64,000 nt of DNA from Arabidopsis thaliana (GCF_000001735.4 NC_003076.8:26725835-26789834), one strand, 5' to 3'; numbered from the stretch's first letter, positions 35,332-48,276 are shown. Program-made: numbers and translations. The notes: generated by a model not told the origin, from the sequence alone.

Positions 35332-37400
35332 GTTGATTCGATTTTGTGTTAGTATAGTACTAGAATATTGTACGAATGCAATTATTTATGTACGTATAAC
35401 TCTATTTATAATGTTAGAATGGACCGTATTGTAGATTTGGAATATACTTGGAGTTGTGGAAAACGAGATTTGTTTTTTTTTTGCAACAGTGATCTACACA
35501 TTTGGTTTTGGAATATGAATTTTTCACGTGGGTTTAATGTTTTGGAAAATTTTAAAATTTCTGAGAGTTTTCATCTCTAACAAAAAAAAAAATCCCCAAC
35601 GGTAACCTATAATATAGTGGGCCTATTTGTGGGCTGACAATATAGGTTATGTGCCCATTGAATAGTGATCTTTCAACCCAACTTTTTCTTTTCCCACAAT
35701 AAGGCCATGTGAATTATACCATTTTAAAAATTATATTTTCAAATTAACAATTTGATCATAATTTAAATAAAAATGGTACAACATTTATCAAAATGTATAA
35801 CTAAACATATATAATTATGTAAACCTATAGGACTAAATTAACAAAAGACGTTAGTTTGAACATAATTTTTCTTTTCTGATGATATATCCGTTGATTAAAA
35901 TTCTAACAACTAGATCTGTTGAATCATTGATATTTGTCTGTTTACCAAGAACCAAAACAATGTATACATATTATATATATATATATATACTGATATGATC
36001 GTATATGGATGCATATTAGTGGTATTGTACGTGATACTTTACAAATTACAAATCTATAAACGAAAGGAGGAAATATTCTGATATCCATATCATCGAAATG
36101 AAAACATTATCTTATATTATGGTTTTGTTTTTCATATGTCGTGTGAGGTGCACCGGGAAATTATAAATGAGTACATTTAACATAGCACAAGAGACTAGAT
36201 GCGAGTAGTCAAAGAATGCACCAAAATACCGAAAATCAACAAAACCCAAAAAGAATAGAAAGATCAATAAGATATATATATAAAAAAAGTATACAAAAAC
36301 CAAAATAGATAAAATTGGGATCTGCATTCCCAACAATACCTACCCATTTTAAAAGCATACTATATTATATTCAATAAAATCAAAATCTTTATCATCCCAC
36401 CTATTTGCTTGTCCCCATTCTTTTCCGAATTCTACTACTTTTATCCTTTCAAATTACATAAAAATGAGTACGTCTACGTTTTCGTTTTAGGACGTTTCTA
36501 CCTTCTAAGATATAGATTTTGACTTTTTTGCAGAGGAATTTTTTTTAAAACATATAATTGGTTCGATTTTGCAGTTAAATTGTCCTACTATTATATGGTA
36601 ACCTTATAATGCCATCAAAGTTGACTATCTCGAATACTATTTGATCCCATTTTTGATTGGCATGGTTTAGTTTACATGCATTTGGTATGAAATTATATAA
36701 TTAGATTACAATAACACCAATGATAACAGAGAAGAATGCATGAACTTTATCCTGTCACGGAGAACATGAGAATTTATCCGGAACAAAAAAAAAAAAGAGA
36801 TAGAGAAGAGGAAGGAGGAAAAAGGCATTGAAGAAAAGATAATACAAGAAAGGGGAAAAATATCAAAATTTCTTCAATATTTCAAAGAGAAAACAAAAGA
36901 ATAAATAAAAAAAGAAGAAGACGATAGAAATGTGTCAGAAGAATACAGAGCACTTGCCCAAGAAGATATTATAAGAAAATGTCTATATAAATCTAATCTT
37001 AAGGATATTGTAATGATCAGAGACTCTCTGTGGTGATGTTGGGACCTTTGTGGGATATCTCACGTGGGACGATTTTTTATTTTCAATAACCAAACAACAA
37101 TGTAAAATTCTATGGGGTGAATATTTTATTTGTTTGCTAGATTGTGCGAAAATAATTGGACTGATTATTTTTTTGATAATTTGATATTGATTCAATTTGA
37201 TTATTAATATAAAGTGGGTTGTTAGTGGAGCAACGAGTATAGATGATGCTTGGGACATGAACACGATTGTATTGCTACCTTGCCTTGGGAGGCAGCCTAT
37301 CTCAGCTTTGGTACATTACACATTATTAAACAAATAAACAATTAAACTATGCTATTTGTTTCCGATATTCAAATTTGGATATATGCAAAAAGGTTTATTC

Positions 37401-37688
37401 TTAATTATCGTTTAACTTAGTATCAAACAACAATTTTTTATACAGTATATTTCTTTTTGGTAATTGGATCACCCAACTACCAACTAAATGTAATAATCGC
37501 ACGATTTTATTTAACTTTTTCTTATTAACTAGAATGTTTGTATCTACTAGACCTTGCCTCTCAAAGACATGCGATGTGCTCATATAAGTTGTATTGATGT
37601 TACCATAACTAGTTACAACGCTATCATTTACCAATCGAATCTGTAACCATTTGCATCGAATATCGTTCAATATCAGAATTATCAACAT
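37401..37688 (-). mobile_element. Ty1/copia retrotransposon fossil (RNase H end fragment)
   Basis: A minus-strand stretch of about 290 bases translates to a segment with NINTTYMSTSHVFERQGLVD, which resembles the end of copia polyproteins near RNase H (family pattern N-x-x-ATYLS-x-NPVFH-x-RTKHI-x-VD). Only this piece was recognised; no terminal repeats, integrase or capsid part were found nearby. It is an old, broken fragment. Confidence 0.4.
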
Positions 37689-40231
37689 ACAATGGACTAA
37701 GAGACAGCTTGGCCACTACCATGCAAAGGTTAACCAATCATATTCATATATTATAGACATGTCGATGTATATATGTCTGTGGTCCTTCTAACGTTTTTTT
37801 TTTCTTTTTTATTTACTCATCCTTTGTTCCCACTGTGCTGTCACATAGATTCTTCACAGATCTTTCGAGAGAGAAAAAAGAGAACAACAAATCGAAGGTC
37901 ATAATAAAGTCCCAAGACTATATGAAACAAAGTTGTGAAAAATTTCCAATTTTGTAATAATCGAGATGGACCCGTATGTTATCTTCTCGTTTTTGAATTT
38001 CATAAGTTTGTAGACTATACATTTCCCTTGAATTTAACTAACTTAAAAATTATAATTACAAAGTGCTTCCAATTCGAAATGATGTGAGTTATAAACTTAT
38101 AATCAGTAACACATAACAACAATGTGAAAATAAGCTACATTGATACCTATAATATTAGTATTAAATGTGACGATAAGTGAAGACAGTTTTCACAACAGAT
38201 GAGTATTAATTGTAGCGAGTAGGGCAAAAGTGAAAAAGTGGACTAAAACCGGTTTCTTGATTGAGAGAGTGAGGGCAGTGAAACGTCAACGTTTCGTGGG
38301 ATTTAGCATGTTTTGGTGTCAACATAGGAGGGTAAAACAAAGATCGAAGCACTTGCTTTGTCTGCCTGTTTTTATCTAATCATGGGGAAGAACCATCTAA
38401 GGAGAAAATCAGAGTTATATGTAAATAAACTAGAAAACAAAAACCAGTCTTAAATGTGATTTTGTACAAATAAAGTGAGACAGATCTTGAAAGAACAGTG
38501 AGAGCTTGTGGTGTCTTTTGGATTTTGTGTATTTTTAAGGTAAGAATCATTTATTGTCATTTGTTTTCAATTAATTAGGATGCTGCTTCTTGTTTACGGT
38601 ACATTTTTAGGTTATGTTCCATCATTATATTTAAATATTCAAACGATTATCTGATCACGAATCAGATCCATCTTAAATGATACTATATCATTTATTATTA
38701 TTTTTTTACACGATACTAATGCATACTATTTTTGTATAGCAATTTGTAAATCAGTTATAAGAATGAAAAAATCTCCACTTTGTTGGGAATGATATCGGGT
38801 TGTCAGATGCAGCAGATGATGATTCTTCAGTTTTCGATTTCAACATAAAATTCTTTGGTTAAAAAAGCAATTTACAAGAGAGAAAAAAAGGTTGAGAATT
38901 TTCATAAAAACTGAAAGCACCTTCGCCAGAAGGAAAGTCAGTGGGGGTAAGCAACAAAAGTGTTTAATAAAATCTACTATATAGAATAATACATAAAAAC
39001 TTCCAAAAATGAATAATTCGAAATTTAAGATAGTGAGTAACAAAAAAACAGTAAAATAAAATAAAAAAGGAATGAAGTCGTTCTCAGATCGGCTTTGAGA
39101 AGCGTGCCATACGCTAAGGCTTGATGTCAACTGAGATCCAATTAATCATCCTGACTTATTTCTTATCTATCTATATACGTTTGTTCCTCCACCATTTGTT
39201 ATATATACACACACACACGCATGTATTAATGTATTAACCGTTCTCGTTATGAGTCTGTGTTAATTTAAATCTGACCAGAAAATTTTACAGAATAAAATAC
39301 TGCTCCCTGGATTCTGACATATCTCATGTGGATGTGGGGTAATCTTATAAATCATAGTCCTCTCTCTCTCTTATTATAATATTTTGGTTAAGTAACCGTT
39401 TTTCTTGGATTGAAGAAAACACTTTCGTTAATTAGTGCAACAAAACCAGTTGATAATCTTTTACTCCAGCTATTATATGAAACCTAATTGACCTTTTTCA
39501 CATACAAAAGTGTTGATTATGAAATGAATACAATAATAATGGTGGAAAAAATGGAATACTCGTTGTTGTGCTTGTGAGACGACCGGTTCATGAACCTTGC
39601 TTTGTCGCGTAACGCGTTATGCCTTCTTTGCCTTTAGTGGATCTGAACACCAATAGATGTAAGCCACGTGTTTACAACAAACATGATCTGGACGGTCGAT
39701 AAATGCGATAAAATAAACCATTGGTCAATTATCGACGGTCATCATCGATACTCATTAATGGAACCATTTTTCTTACTTCTTTTAGTCTTTTTTTACTTGT
39801 TTTTCTTTTTGGATCCAAGTTATGTTACGCAATAATTCTACTTATAGTAACTCCTACGTGTACACACTTTTTCATAGCTTCTATTCGCAACCGAACGAAA
39901 ATATTATGGCTTTATAAAAATGATTTTTCCTAACATTAATGTTTGGGAATTTTATCATCATACAAGTTCAAATATGAGGAATAAAATCCACCTCAATATT
40001 TTACTTGCCTTGGTATATAATAACCTATAATAGTTGATATATGATATTACATTGGTAAGTTAGTCCGAATGACCGAATGCATGTGGAATTTGCACTTAGA
40101 CAAGAAGACAAATTTTGAAATTGAATATATACATATATGCCCATAAATGTGAGAGTTGAAAATGGGAAGAAATTCCTTTTTATTATATATGTGTAGCATA
40201 AGTTAAAGAAGATGGATGGGCCACAAGTTGC

Positions 40232-40239
40232 TATATAAA
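40232..40239 (+). promoter_or_regulatory. TATA box of HEC1
   Basis: TATATAAA lies about 200 bases upstream of the HEC1 ATG, giving a leader of roughly 170 bases. A GGGCC motif lies just before it (40217-40223). Confidence 0.5.
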
Positions 40240-40441
40240 TCCTTCCACTTCTTGTTGTATACTATTGCTTGAGTTCTGATTGGGCACAGTAGTACCATTG
40301 CCATTTCTCTCACACATACCGTCTCTTTCTCTCATCATCAATCATCAATCATCCAAAAGAAAAAACCCTAAAATTTCACTTGTAAGCTTTTCACCAGTTT
40401 CTCTCCATACCCATTTTATCAGCTTCTCCATATCTTTCTCT

Positions 40442-41167
40442 ATGGATTCTGACATAATGAACATGATGATGCATCAGATGGAGAAGCTTCCTGAGTTTTG
40501 TAACCCTAATTCCTCTTTCTTCTCTCCCGACCACAACAACACTTACCCTTTTCTCTTTAACTCCACTCATTACCAGTCCGATCACTCAATGACCAACGAA
40601 CCAGGTTTCCGCTACGGTTCCGGTTTACTCACTAACCCTTCTTCTATCTCTCCCAACACAGCTTACTCTTCCGTTTTTCTTGACAAAAGAAACAACAGTA
40701 ACAACAACAATAATGGCACGAACATGGCAGCTATGCGAGAGATGATCTTCCGTATCGCCGTGATGCAACCGATCCATATCGATCCCGAGGCGGTTAAGCC
40801 ACCGAAGAGGAGGAACGTCAGGATCTCTAAAGATCCTCAAAGCGTGGCGGCTAGGCATAGAAGGGAGAGAATAAGCGAGAGGATTCGGATTTTGCAACGG
40901 CTTGTTCCTGGTGGGACGAAGATGGATACAGCTTCGATGCTCGATGAAGCAATTCATTATGTGAAGTTTTTAAAGAAACAGGTGCAGTCTCTGGAGGAGC
41001 AGGCGGTGGTTACTGGCGGAGGGGGAGGAGGAGGAGGAAGGGTTTTGATCGGTGGAGGTGGAATGACGGCGGCGAGTGGTGGTGGTGGCGGCGGGGGAGT
41101 GGTTATGAAAGGGTGTGGAACAGTGGGGACTCATCAGATGGTGGGCAATGCACAGATTCTTAGATGA
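40442..41167 (+). CDS. HEC1: bHLH transcription factor HECATE1
   Basis: An intronless frame encodes 241 residues from ATG 40442 ([16 protein letters not shown]) to TGA 41165-41167. The frame stays open upstream to about 40280 but without an ATG, so 40442 is the start. The bHLH covers about residues 120-175: [20 protein letters not shown], loop [11 protein letters not shown], then [19 protein letters not shown]. The basic region lacks the canonical His and Glu that contact E-box DNA (Gln and Ala instead), as in the HEC/IND group. Two Gly-rich runs end the protein. HEC1 (At5g67060) acts with SPATULA in stigma, transmitting tract and shoot meristem control. Confidence 0.95.
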   Translation: MDSDIMNMMMHQMEKLPEFCNPNSSFFSPDHNNTYPFLFNSTHYQSDHSMTNEPGFRYGSGLLTNPSSISPNTAYSSVFLDKRNNSNNNNNGTNMAAMREMIFRIAVMQPIHIDPEAVKPPKRRNVRISKDPQSVAARHRRERISERIRILQRLVPGGTKMDTASMLDEAIHYVKFLKKQVQSLEEQAVVTGGGGGGGGRVLIGGGGMTAASGGGGGGGVVMKGCGTVGTHQMVGNAQILR

Positions 41168-42285
41168 TGATGATTTTTAATTTTATTATTATTATATTAA
41201 TGTTGGAGAAAAAGAGAAAAATGATTCTGGAGAGGGAAGCCAAGTAATTTATGTGAGAGTCTTTAATTTAACTTTATTTTCTTGTTTAGATAATGTGTAA
41301 TGATGGTTTTTAAAGCCAAAGACTCTCCATGGTTGTTGGAGCGAGTTTGTAAATTAGGAACTATTATCATTGTATCCTTGTTAATCAAATAATTAAAGCA
41401 GTATTATGCTTTCAGCTATCAGGCTTGTGTTCATTTTTTATTTGTCTAAAAACTAAATGCTGTTTTCAACATGCAAATATCTATACTTTTTTCTTAAATT
41501 AAAAATTAAAATTTCAAAATTTGAGTTTATACTCTTATACTTGTATACAGATTTGAGAATATGACTAACCAAAAAGTCCACGATTATTTATTTTCAATTG
41601 TTAATGTCTAATCTGATGGATTTGAGGAAGAAATTAACATCTTCATTAAATGATCAGTAATTTCAAAGCATTAAACAATAAAAATTATTTTTCACTTAAA
41701 ACAAAATCTTACAAGAAATTTGGTCTATAGAATAATTTCATTAAGATGCTATTAAATATTCAACTGGGCCTTTGCTTTTGTGTAACAGTCTCAGGATTGG
41801 TCTTTTTCTCATTGTTTACACAATTAGTAGTCTTTTATGTTATCAGCTATATTATTCAGGACCCAAAAACAACTGGACCCATCCGAATCTTTTTAAAAAC
41901 ACAACCTAGCTATCACAAAGGCTGTTTTGATGAAGCCCAAAAAGACCTACTCGTATACCAAAAAAAACCAACGAAAGCCTGGCCCATTAATCTCTCATCA
42001 AATCAGGCCAACAATCCAAGGGCTCACAACCAATCATTTCCACTTCTCTTATCCTACACCGTGTCCCACCAGATCACTCATCGTCACACTAACACACTCA
42101 CCAAAAAAAAAACTCAAAAGCACAAAGCTCGAGGAGGTCCATAAATGGCGCATTTAATTAGAACCCCCAAAATCTCTTCACAACTGTAAAACCCCAATCA
42201 CCTCTTTACATGTGACTTCCTTATTACTCTCTTCTTCTTATTTTCCTCCTCTTCTTCTTCGCTCTAGTTTCCCCCAACAATCGCC
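41168..42285. other. Spacer and RALF34 promoter
   Basis: HEC1 3' UTR on the left. A TGGCCCATTA site-II-like motif at about 41980-41990 and the pyrimidine-rich leader (42220-42280) belong to RALF34. An open frame at 41746-42144 has no known domain and lies in the promoter; I do not call it. Confidence 0.5.
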
Positions 42286-42675
42286 ATGGCAGCTTCGTCT
42301 CTCAATCTCCTCCTCATTCTCTCTCTTCTCACTTTCATTTCTCTCCAGAGATCTGAATCTCTTTCCGATAATCCATCTCTCACTCTTCTACCCGACGGAT
42401 TCGACTGGCCGATCTCTCACTCCGATGAATTCGATATCATCGACGGTGAAGAAAGCTTCGAAGTTACGGAGGAAGACGACGGCGTAACAGATCGACGGTC
42501 ATTGTACTGGCGGAGGACGAAGTATTACATATCGTACGGTGCATTGTCGGCGAATAGAGTGCCATGTCCTCCCAGATCTGGAAGATCGTACTACACTCAT
42601 AACTGCTTCAGAGCTAGAGGTCCCGTTCATCCGTATAGCCGAGGCTGCTCGTCGATCACTCGATGCCGGAGATAG
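42286..42675 (+). CDS. RALFL34: RALF-type peptide hormone precursor RALF34
   Basis: One exon encodes 129 residues. A signal peptide covers about 1-24 (SSLNLLLILSLLTFISL). An acidic propeptide follows, then the subtilase (S1P-type) site RRSL at 70-73. The mature peptide has the YISY receptor-binding motif (81-84) and four Cys (94, 107, 121, 127) in the usual RALF spacing. I recognise RALF34 (At5g67070), secreted to the apoplast and known as a ligand of the receptor kinase THESEUS1, with a role in lateral root initiation. Length and all family marks are complete. Confidence 0.95.
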   Translation: MAASSLNLLLILSLLTFISLQRSESLSDNPSLTLLPDGFDWPISHSDEFDIIDGEESFEVTEEDDGVTDRRSLYWRRTKYYISYGALSANRVPCPPRSGRSYYTHNCFRARGPVHPYSRGCSSITRCRR

Positions 42676-45019
42676 ATGAAGAAAGCTTAAAACTCCATGG
42701 GCATTTTCGTAATTTTGCCAACCATGGTTTATTATTATGATGTTTGTATTTGTAATGTTCGATGTTTGTTTGTAAACCGTGATTAGTTACGTTCGTTAAA
42801 CGGTAAACCCGGTGATTATAATTTCGAGTTCTTGCTATATAAATGGTTAAGTACTAAAGAGTCGTGAGGGGTGGATTGGTAATTTTAGGGATCGTTGTGG
42901 GTTTTTTGTCGGTGGCTTTTAAATTATTTGTTTGTACTGTTTATGAATTTAAATCCGGGTCACATGTCTTTGGACTTATTTGAATATCACCATGTTCCAA
43001 TTTCACCATCCATCTAAATATGGTTCGACCGTTGTTTTGATTTGTTATTGGGCTTTTGTTATCATTGCATCGCTGTTGTTGGTGGGCTGTTACTTTGGCC
43101 CAATTGAGGAATTGTGGTCTAGGTAATGTATAAACAAAGTTTATGAGAATCTGAATTCACGAATCGAAAAAGTGCATATGGTAAGAAGACAACAAACAGC
43201 AATTCATGAGTTAGAGATTGTCTTTGTAACAAAGCAAAACAATACATGGGTTATTTGCCTTAATATTCATATGCTAAATAGAATGTTACGTTTCATGCAT
43301 TGTAAGCTTCAATGTTAAATCATAATCGAAAGTTCTCAAACACGTTGTAGTCGAGAAATGGTCTCGTCTGATGAGGATATGATGTGGACTGTGGAGGCGT
43401 TATTGCAGGAAAAAAGTCATACACATATGTCAACACTTAGTTCTACCACGTAATAATAAACAGAAGAAAATCGTTTTCATGCTTCCAGATACTTAAGTTT
43501 TGCAACCTAAAAAAACATGATGTGTATACCATAAAACATGCACGTGTTAAAAAAGCTCATGATCTTATCTTGAATAGTCCAGAGACGGCTCTTTGCCTTT
43601 TCTCTCCAAATTTCAAACATGGAAGACAAATTTTAAACGACTTGTATTTGGTATGTTTTAGGATGACCTTTGACCCACCTCGATAGTTCAAATTATAAGA
43701 AACATGTTTAAATTGAAATGCATGAACTTGTGTTTGGCGGCTGATTATGCGTTTGGTTTAGAGATGACCAAAATTTGAATTTAATAAAAGACTAATCGTC
43801 CTTGTCCTAAAAGATACTATATATATTTTAGTTTGACTTTTAGTATATACGTAGAAACAAAAAATTAAAGATTATGCAATGATAAAGGGTGTGATATGAC
43901 GTTGCCCTCTCCCTCCCTAATTCAAAGGGGTCAATCTAAATTCCATATTACAAGGAATATTCCAAAACTTTTGATTGTGGATATCATCGAATGACCCTTA
44001 TTGACTGACCTACAAGGTTAATTCCACTTGGGCGTCGAAGTTGAATTTGAACGTGGAATAAACCAACTGTTTTGATCCAGTTTTAAAATAGAGTCGTGTG
44101 TGACCCCAACCGATATATACTGTTTTATTTTGTATCTTCTATTATACTACATACTTCCACTATAGTAGAAGTCTAGAAGATAAAGTTAATTTCGTGGTAC
44201 CACACCATATATATAAAAGACCTAGAATTTGACGTTATCTTCGTGTAGGAAGATGCCTCGCAAACTACTGTATAATGTTTAAGAATTCACATAAAATTAA
44301 GTAGTTGCTAAGAGGGCTGATAAAACCAAAAAAAATAAATATATATTGGTGGAAATCTCCAAGAAATAAACTGTGGGCTGCCAGAAATTTATTTCCCAAT
44401 TTACAATAATAATAGTATAATAAGCTACAAAAAAAATAGGATAGCATTCGCAAGTCGCCTGCTCTTTTTCCTCGGATTCAGTGAATCATCCAAGTCGCCT
44501 GGACGGTGTTGGTTCATCATATCCATTTAACATTCACATTTCTCTGCGTTTCCAATAGTATATATACACAAAAATAAAAATCATTTAAGTTACATTGATA
44601 AAGATTCTTTATTTAATAGCTAAAGCAAGTTGTAGTAGACATGCTCGTAGAGATCGCAACTCCACCCAATCTAATGGCTAGGGATCACGTCCATGTGACG
44701 CCTTCTTACAATATTCAAACAAACAAAAAATTGTGAAAACGAAAAAATAATAGTGGTCTATGATTGGTTCATATGGTTTTCCCACTTATTCTCAAAAGTT
44801 TAATTTCTCGATTCTAAATAAATGAAGCATGTGATGGTAACGGTGTTACTGCTTACAAATTTAATTTACAAAACAACCTTCCCTTTCTTCCTTCAACTTG
44901 TCTTCGTCTCGATATTTGTTAGGCTCCGTTACAACGTCAATTATCTTTCTTTTTCTTATTACACAAATATCACAGAGAATACAGTAATTATATTTTGAAT
45001 ATAGTATAAATTGTTTACG

Positions 45020-45127
45020 TACTGAAATAGAATAAAAATCAGAGCCGCCGCAACTTGCGAAAGTCTGTTGGGGTCGAATGACTTCAGTGCGAAGCACCCC
45101 TTCCACTCCCGCGCTTTTCTTGGCCAT
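45020..45127 (-). other. Exon-like open piece of unknown origin
   Basis: On the minus strand an ATG at 45127 opens MAKKSAGVEGVLRTEVIRPQ and runs 36 codons to a GTACGT splice-donor-like site near 45020. It is clearly less AT-rich than its surroundings, as coding sequence would be. No family is recognised and no second exon could be placed. It may be a gene fragment or chance. Confidence 0.3.
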
Positions 45128-45150
45128 TTTAAAAATGAAAATATCAAACT

Positions 45151-45191
45151 CAATATCAATTTAAAAAATTTAAAATTTAAAATTTAAATTG
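45151..45191. repeat. AT palindrome
   Basis: TCAATTTAAA at the left is matched by TTTAAATTGA at the right, with AT-only sequence between. It could form a cruciform or hairpin. It directly precedes the exon-like piece on the minus strand. Confidence 0.55.
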
Positions 45192-46762
45192 ATTTAATGA
45201 AGTCATGCCCATAGGGATCCAGACTTGAGCAGGCAAGTTGGCCATGAAGTAAACTACATAAGAGCACTATAATAATAGATATATGTGATAAATCAAATAA
45301 GAAAAATGATTGGAGAGTTGTCTGATAAAGTTCTCTTTTATTTTCTCCTTTTCTTTTGTTGAAGCATCGAAAACAGTTGCGTCTATTGGGAAATGGTAAA
45401 TTTATAACATTAAAGTAAAACTTAGAGCTCACATGCCAAAGTTTGTGTACTAAATTTCTGTTGTATACAAAATGTTATAATCAATAGTCGTAAGCAAACA
45501 TCTAAATAGAGTCTAAACTGTATTTTTCAACTACTTTCTAAATTAACTTTGTTTACTTAGTTCTATTGGTTAGAGTTGTGATTTTATCGGACATAGTTGT
45601 AAGCTTATAACACACATATCTTTAATTAGTCGTATTATTCGAAAGCATATTAGTTTTCTGCTTATCGCAGTTGGTGCCCTAATAAGAGGTCGCTAATTAG
45701 TTTACTTTAGAGCTAACTATTCTAATTAGTAAACGATAATTGTGGAGGATAACGGCGGAAAATATCAAAAAATAAAAAAATATATTAAAGCGTTTACAAC
45801 GGAGAAGGATTTGATTCTTGGGTTGGTCAAGAAAAAAAAAAATTGCAACTCCAACTTGCTTGGTATGGTTTTATATTATTAATGGTCCAAAGAATATCCA
45901 CATATCTACTTCATTATTAAAAAAAATAAAACTAATACTGATCTCCATAAAATAATGTAAGAAACATGTTATGTGTATATATTATGAGTTCAGGACGTAA
46001 TTAGAGAATTACTAATAGTGTGATTATAATTAGGGACAGCTACGAAGGGGTGGCATATGCGAGAGGATGATTCTATTCCATGCCTATTCACACGACATAT
46101 GCGAAGGAAGAGAGTCCAGAGCATAGGCCAAGAAAAGAATATTATCTCTATACAATCTAAGTTATATTTTGTTGTTAATTACAGCTACAATCGGAAATAT
46201 ATGAATACCAAAAAATTACGGTAAACTTCATGTATACACATGCATATGTTATAGTGTTTGTTTCTAATAGTGATTGTTTCATTGCAATCTTTTTTTGTTA
46301 CTTAAAAAAATCTACAGTACGTTTTCAAGTATTTTGAATAAATCATATCACGCTTGTTTTGAAACATAAATGAGTTACATAATTAAACTTGATTCAACGC
46401 AAATTCAATAGAAACTGACTACTCTTAGCAACAATATAACGATCATGATCTCATTGAATATCAAGCATGTTACTAATTTTACTACCGGTCAAAAATTAAT
46501 ATATACCTCGTAAGTGATAATATTAAAGTTATTTATACAAAACAATAGTCGTGCTACAATATTTATTTATCCAATATAATAACGAAAATATCACGTAGCT
46601 TAAAATTTCATTTTGGTTTAACAGCTCAACAAAGAAAAACCTCCTCTCGTCACGTGCATTAATTACTCCCAAAATTCAGTCTTTCTACATTTAATTATAT
46701 TATTTTAAAAAATAAAAATCGTAACCTCATTTTTTTTGTTTAATAATACCAAAAAAAATCAG

Positions 46763-46769
46763 TATAAAT
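46763..46769 (+). promoter_or_regulatory. TATA box of MAPKKK19
   Basis: TATAAAT lies about 125 bases before the ATG. Confidence 0.5.
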
Positions 46770-46891
46770 TGAGGAACTCGCACCATTAACCGTCACAAGC
46801 TTTCATGCTCTGTTTCATGTTTTCTCTCTACACGCTTAAATATTCAATCTTTTAATCAAATCTGATTCAACCGTGTCGTAGATTTGCTTCA

Positions 46892-47926
46892 ATGGAGTGG
46901 ATTCGAGGAGAAACTATCGGATACGGAACTTTTTCTACAGTAAGTCTAGCGACGCGGTCTAATAACGATTCCGGCGAGTTTCCTCCGTTAATGGCTGTGA
47001 AATCTGCAGACTCATACGGCGCTGCTTCTCTGGCAAACGAGAAATCAGTTCTAGATAATCTCGGAGACGATTGCAACGAGATCGTACGGTGTTTCGGCGA
47101 GGATCGGACGGTCGAAAACGGTGAAGAGATGCATAATTTGTTCTTGGAATACGCTTCTAGAGGAAGCTTAGAGAGTTATCTTAAGAAATTAGCCGGTGAA
47201 GGTGTACCGGAATCCACCGTGCGTCGCCACACAGGATCGGTGCTTAGAGGTCTACGACACATCCACGCTAACGGATTCGCTCACTGTGATTTAAAACTCG
47301 GGAATATTCTGTTGTTCGGTGACGGCGCCGTTAAGATTGCGGATTTTGGATTGGCGAAGAGAATTGGGGATTTAACGGCGTTAAATTACGGTGTGCAGAT
47401 TAGAGGTACGCCGTTGTACATGGCGCCGGAATCTGTTAACGATAACGAGTACGGATCAGAAGGTGACGTGTGGGCTTTAGGATGCGTAGTAGTTGAGATG
47501 TTTAGTGGTAAAACGGCATGGAGTTTAAAAGAAGGGTCGAACTTCATGTCGTTGTTGTTACGCATCGGTGTTGGTGACGAGGTTCCGATGATTCCCGAGG
47601 AGTTGTCGGAACAAGGAAGAGATTTTTTGTCAAAGTGTTTCGTTAAAGATCCCAAAAAGAGATGGACGGCTGAGATGCTTCTAAACCATCCATTTGTAAC
47701 CGTCGATGTTGATCACGACGTTTTAGTCAAAGAAGAAGATTTCGTTGTTAATATGAAAACAGAGGACGTCTCGACATCGCCGAGATGCCCATTCGAATTT
47801 CCCGATTGGGTTTCGGTTTCTTCCGGTTCACAAACGATCGATTCGCCGGATGAGAGAGTTGCTAGTTTGGTGACTGATATGATCCCTGATTGGTCTGTTA
47901 CCAATAGCTGGGTCACCGTACGGTGA
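46892..47926 (+). CDS. MAPKKK19: MAP kinase kinase kinase 19
   Basis: An intronless frame encodes 344 residues; recalled as MAPKKK19 (At5g67080). The kinase domain fills about 3-272: glycine loop IGYGTFSTV (9-17), ATP lysine in MAVKSAD (Lys 37), catalytic loop HCDLKLGN (Asp 133), DFG at 151-153, and activation segment end GTPLYMAPE (172-180). HCDLK in place of HRDLK is usual for this small MEKK-like clade. An acidic C-terminal tail of about 70 residues follows. It should act in the cytosol at the top of a MAPK cascade; its specific MKK partners are not shown by the sequence. All catalytic residues are intact. Confidence 0.94.
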   Translation: MEWIRGETIGYGTFSTVSLATRSNNDSGEFPPLMAVKSADSYGAASLANEKSVLDNLGDDCNEIVRCFGEDRTVENGEEMHNLFLEYASRGSLESYLKKLAGEGVPESTVRRHTGSVLRGLRHIHANGFAHCDLKLGNILLFGDGAVKIADFGLAKRIGDLTALNYGVQIRGTPLYMAPESVNDNEYGSEGDVWALGCVVVEMFSGKTAWSLKEGSNFMSLLLRIGVGDEVPMIPEELSEQGRDFLSKCFVKDPKKRWTAEMLLNHPFVTVDVDHDVLVKEEDFVVNMKTEDVSTSPRCPFEFPDWVSVSSGSQTIDSPDERVASLVTDMIPDWSVTNSWVTVR

Positions 47927-48276
47927 CGATAGTGATTAAAAAACAGGGGACAAAAACAGAGTTGCAGAGAAAGACTAGAGCTTTTTTTTAATTCCTAGTC
48001 AGATCCAACAATTCTAATTTAATTCGTTGTATAAATATTTCTTATTAGAAATTGACTATTTATTTATATGTAAATACCAGTTTTGTATTCATGATCTCAA
48101 ATCTTGATTCTCTTTAGTACTATATGGAAATTGTATTCATGACTCATGAGCCCATTATCTCGATTATCTTTCTCCATGAATGTGAATAAAGATCGTATAT
48201 TCAGACATAATCACACGGAATAAGAGAATAAGTTTAACCAAAGAAGAAAAAAAACAAATCTTTTGCAAAGTAAAGA
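47927..48276. other. Convergent 3' spacer
   Basis: 350 bases holding 3' UTRs of MAPKKK19 and SBT1.9. No gene. Confidence 0.6.

Larger units (their letters stand above)
35332..40441. other. 5.1-kb AT-rich spacer with copia fossil and HEC1 promoter
   Basis: The left end is the lipase promoter. A (TA)n run lies at about 35971-35989. A short Ty1/copia fragment is at 37401-37688. The right end from about 40230 is HEC1 promoter and leader. I see no intact gene in the rest. Confidence 0.55.
42676..46891. other. 4.2-kb spacer between RALF34 and MAPKKK19
   Basis: AT-rich, with no gene recognised. A short GC-richer open exon-like piece lies on the minus strand at 45020-45127, and an AT palindrome at about 45151-45191. 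MAPKKK19 promoter and leader occupy the right end. Confidence 0.5.

Noticed and set aside
37020-37080. TTGGGACCTTTGTGGGATATC stretch that could be part of an LTR
   Set aside because: No second copy or matching end was found near the copia fragment, so it cannot be supported.
37280-37320. GCCTTGGGAGGC hairpin considered as a tRNA or microRNA precursor
   Set aside because: Too short a stem, no cloverleaf or RNA polymerase III boxes, and no known microRNA sequence.
40280-40441. N-terminal extension of HEC1 in frame
   Set aside because: The frame is open but contains no ATG; it starts only at TTG and lies in the leader after the TATA box.
41746-42144. 132-residue frame before RALF34
   Set aside because: It runs through promoter motifs, has no known domain and ends in Lys/Thr-rich low complexity.
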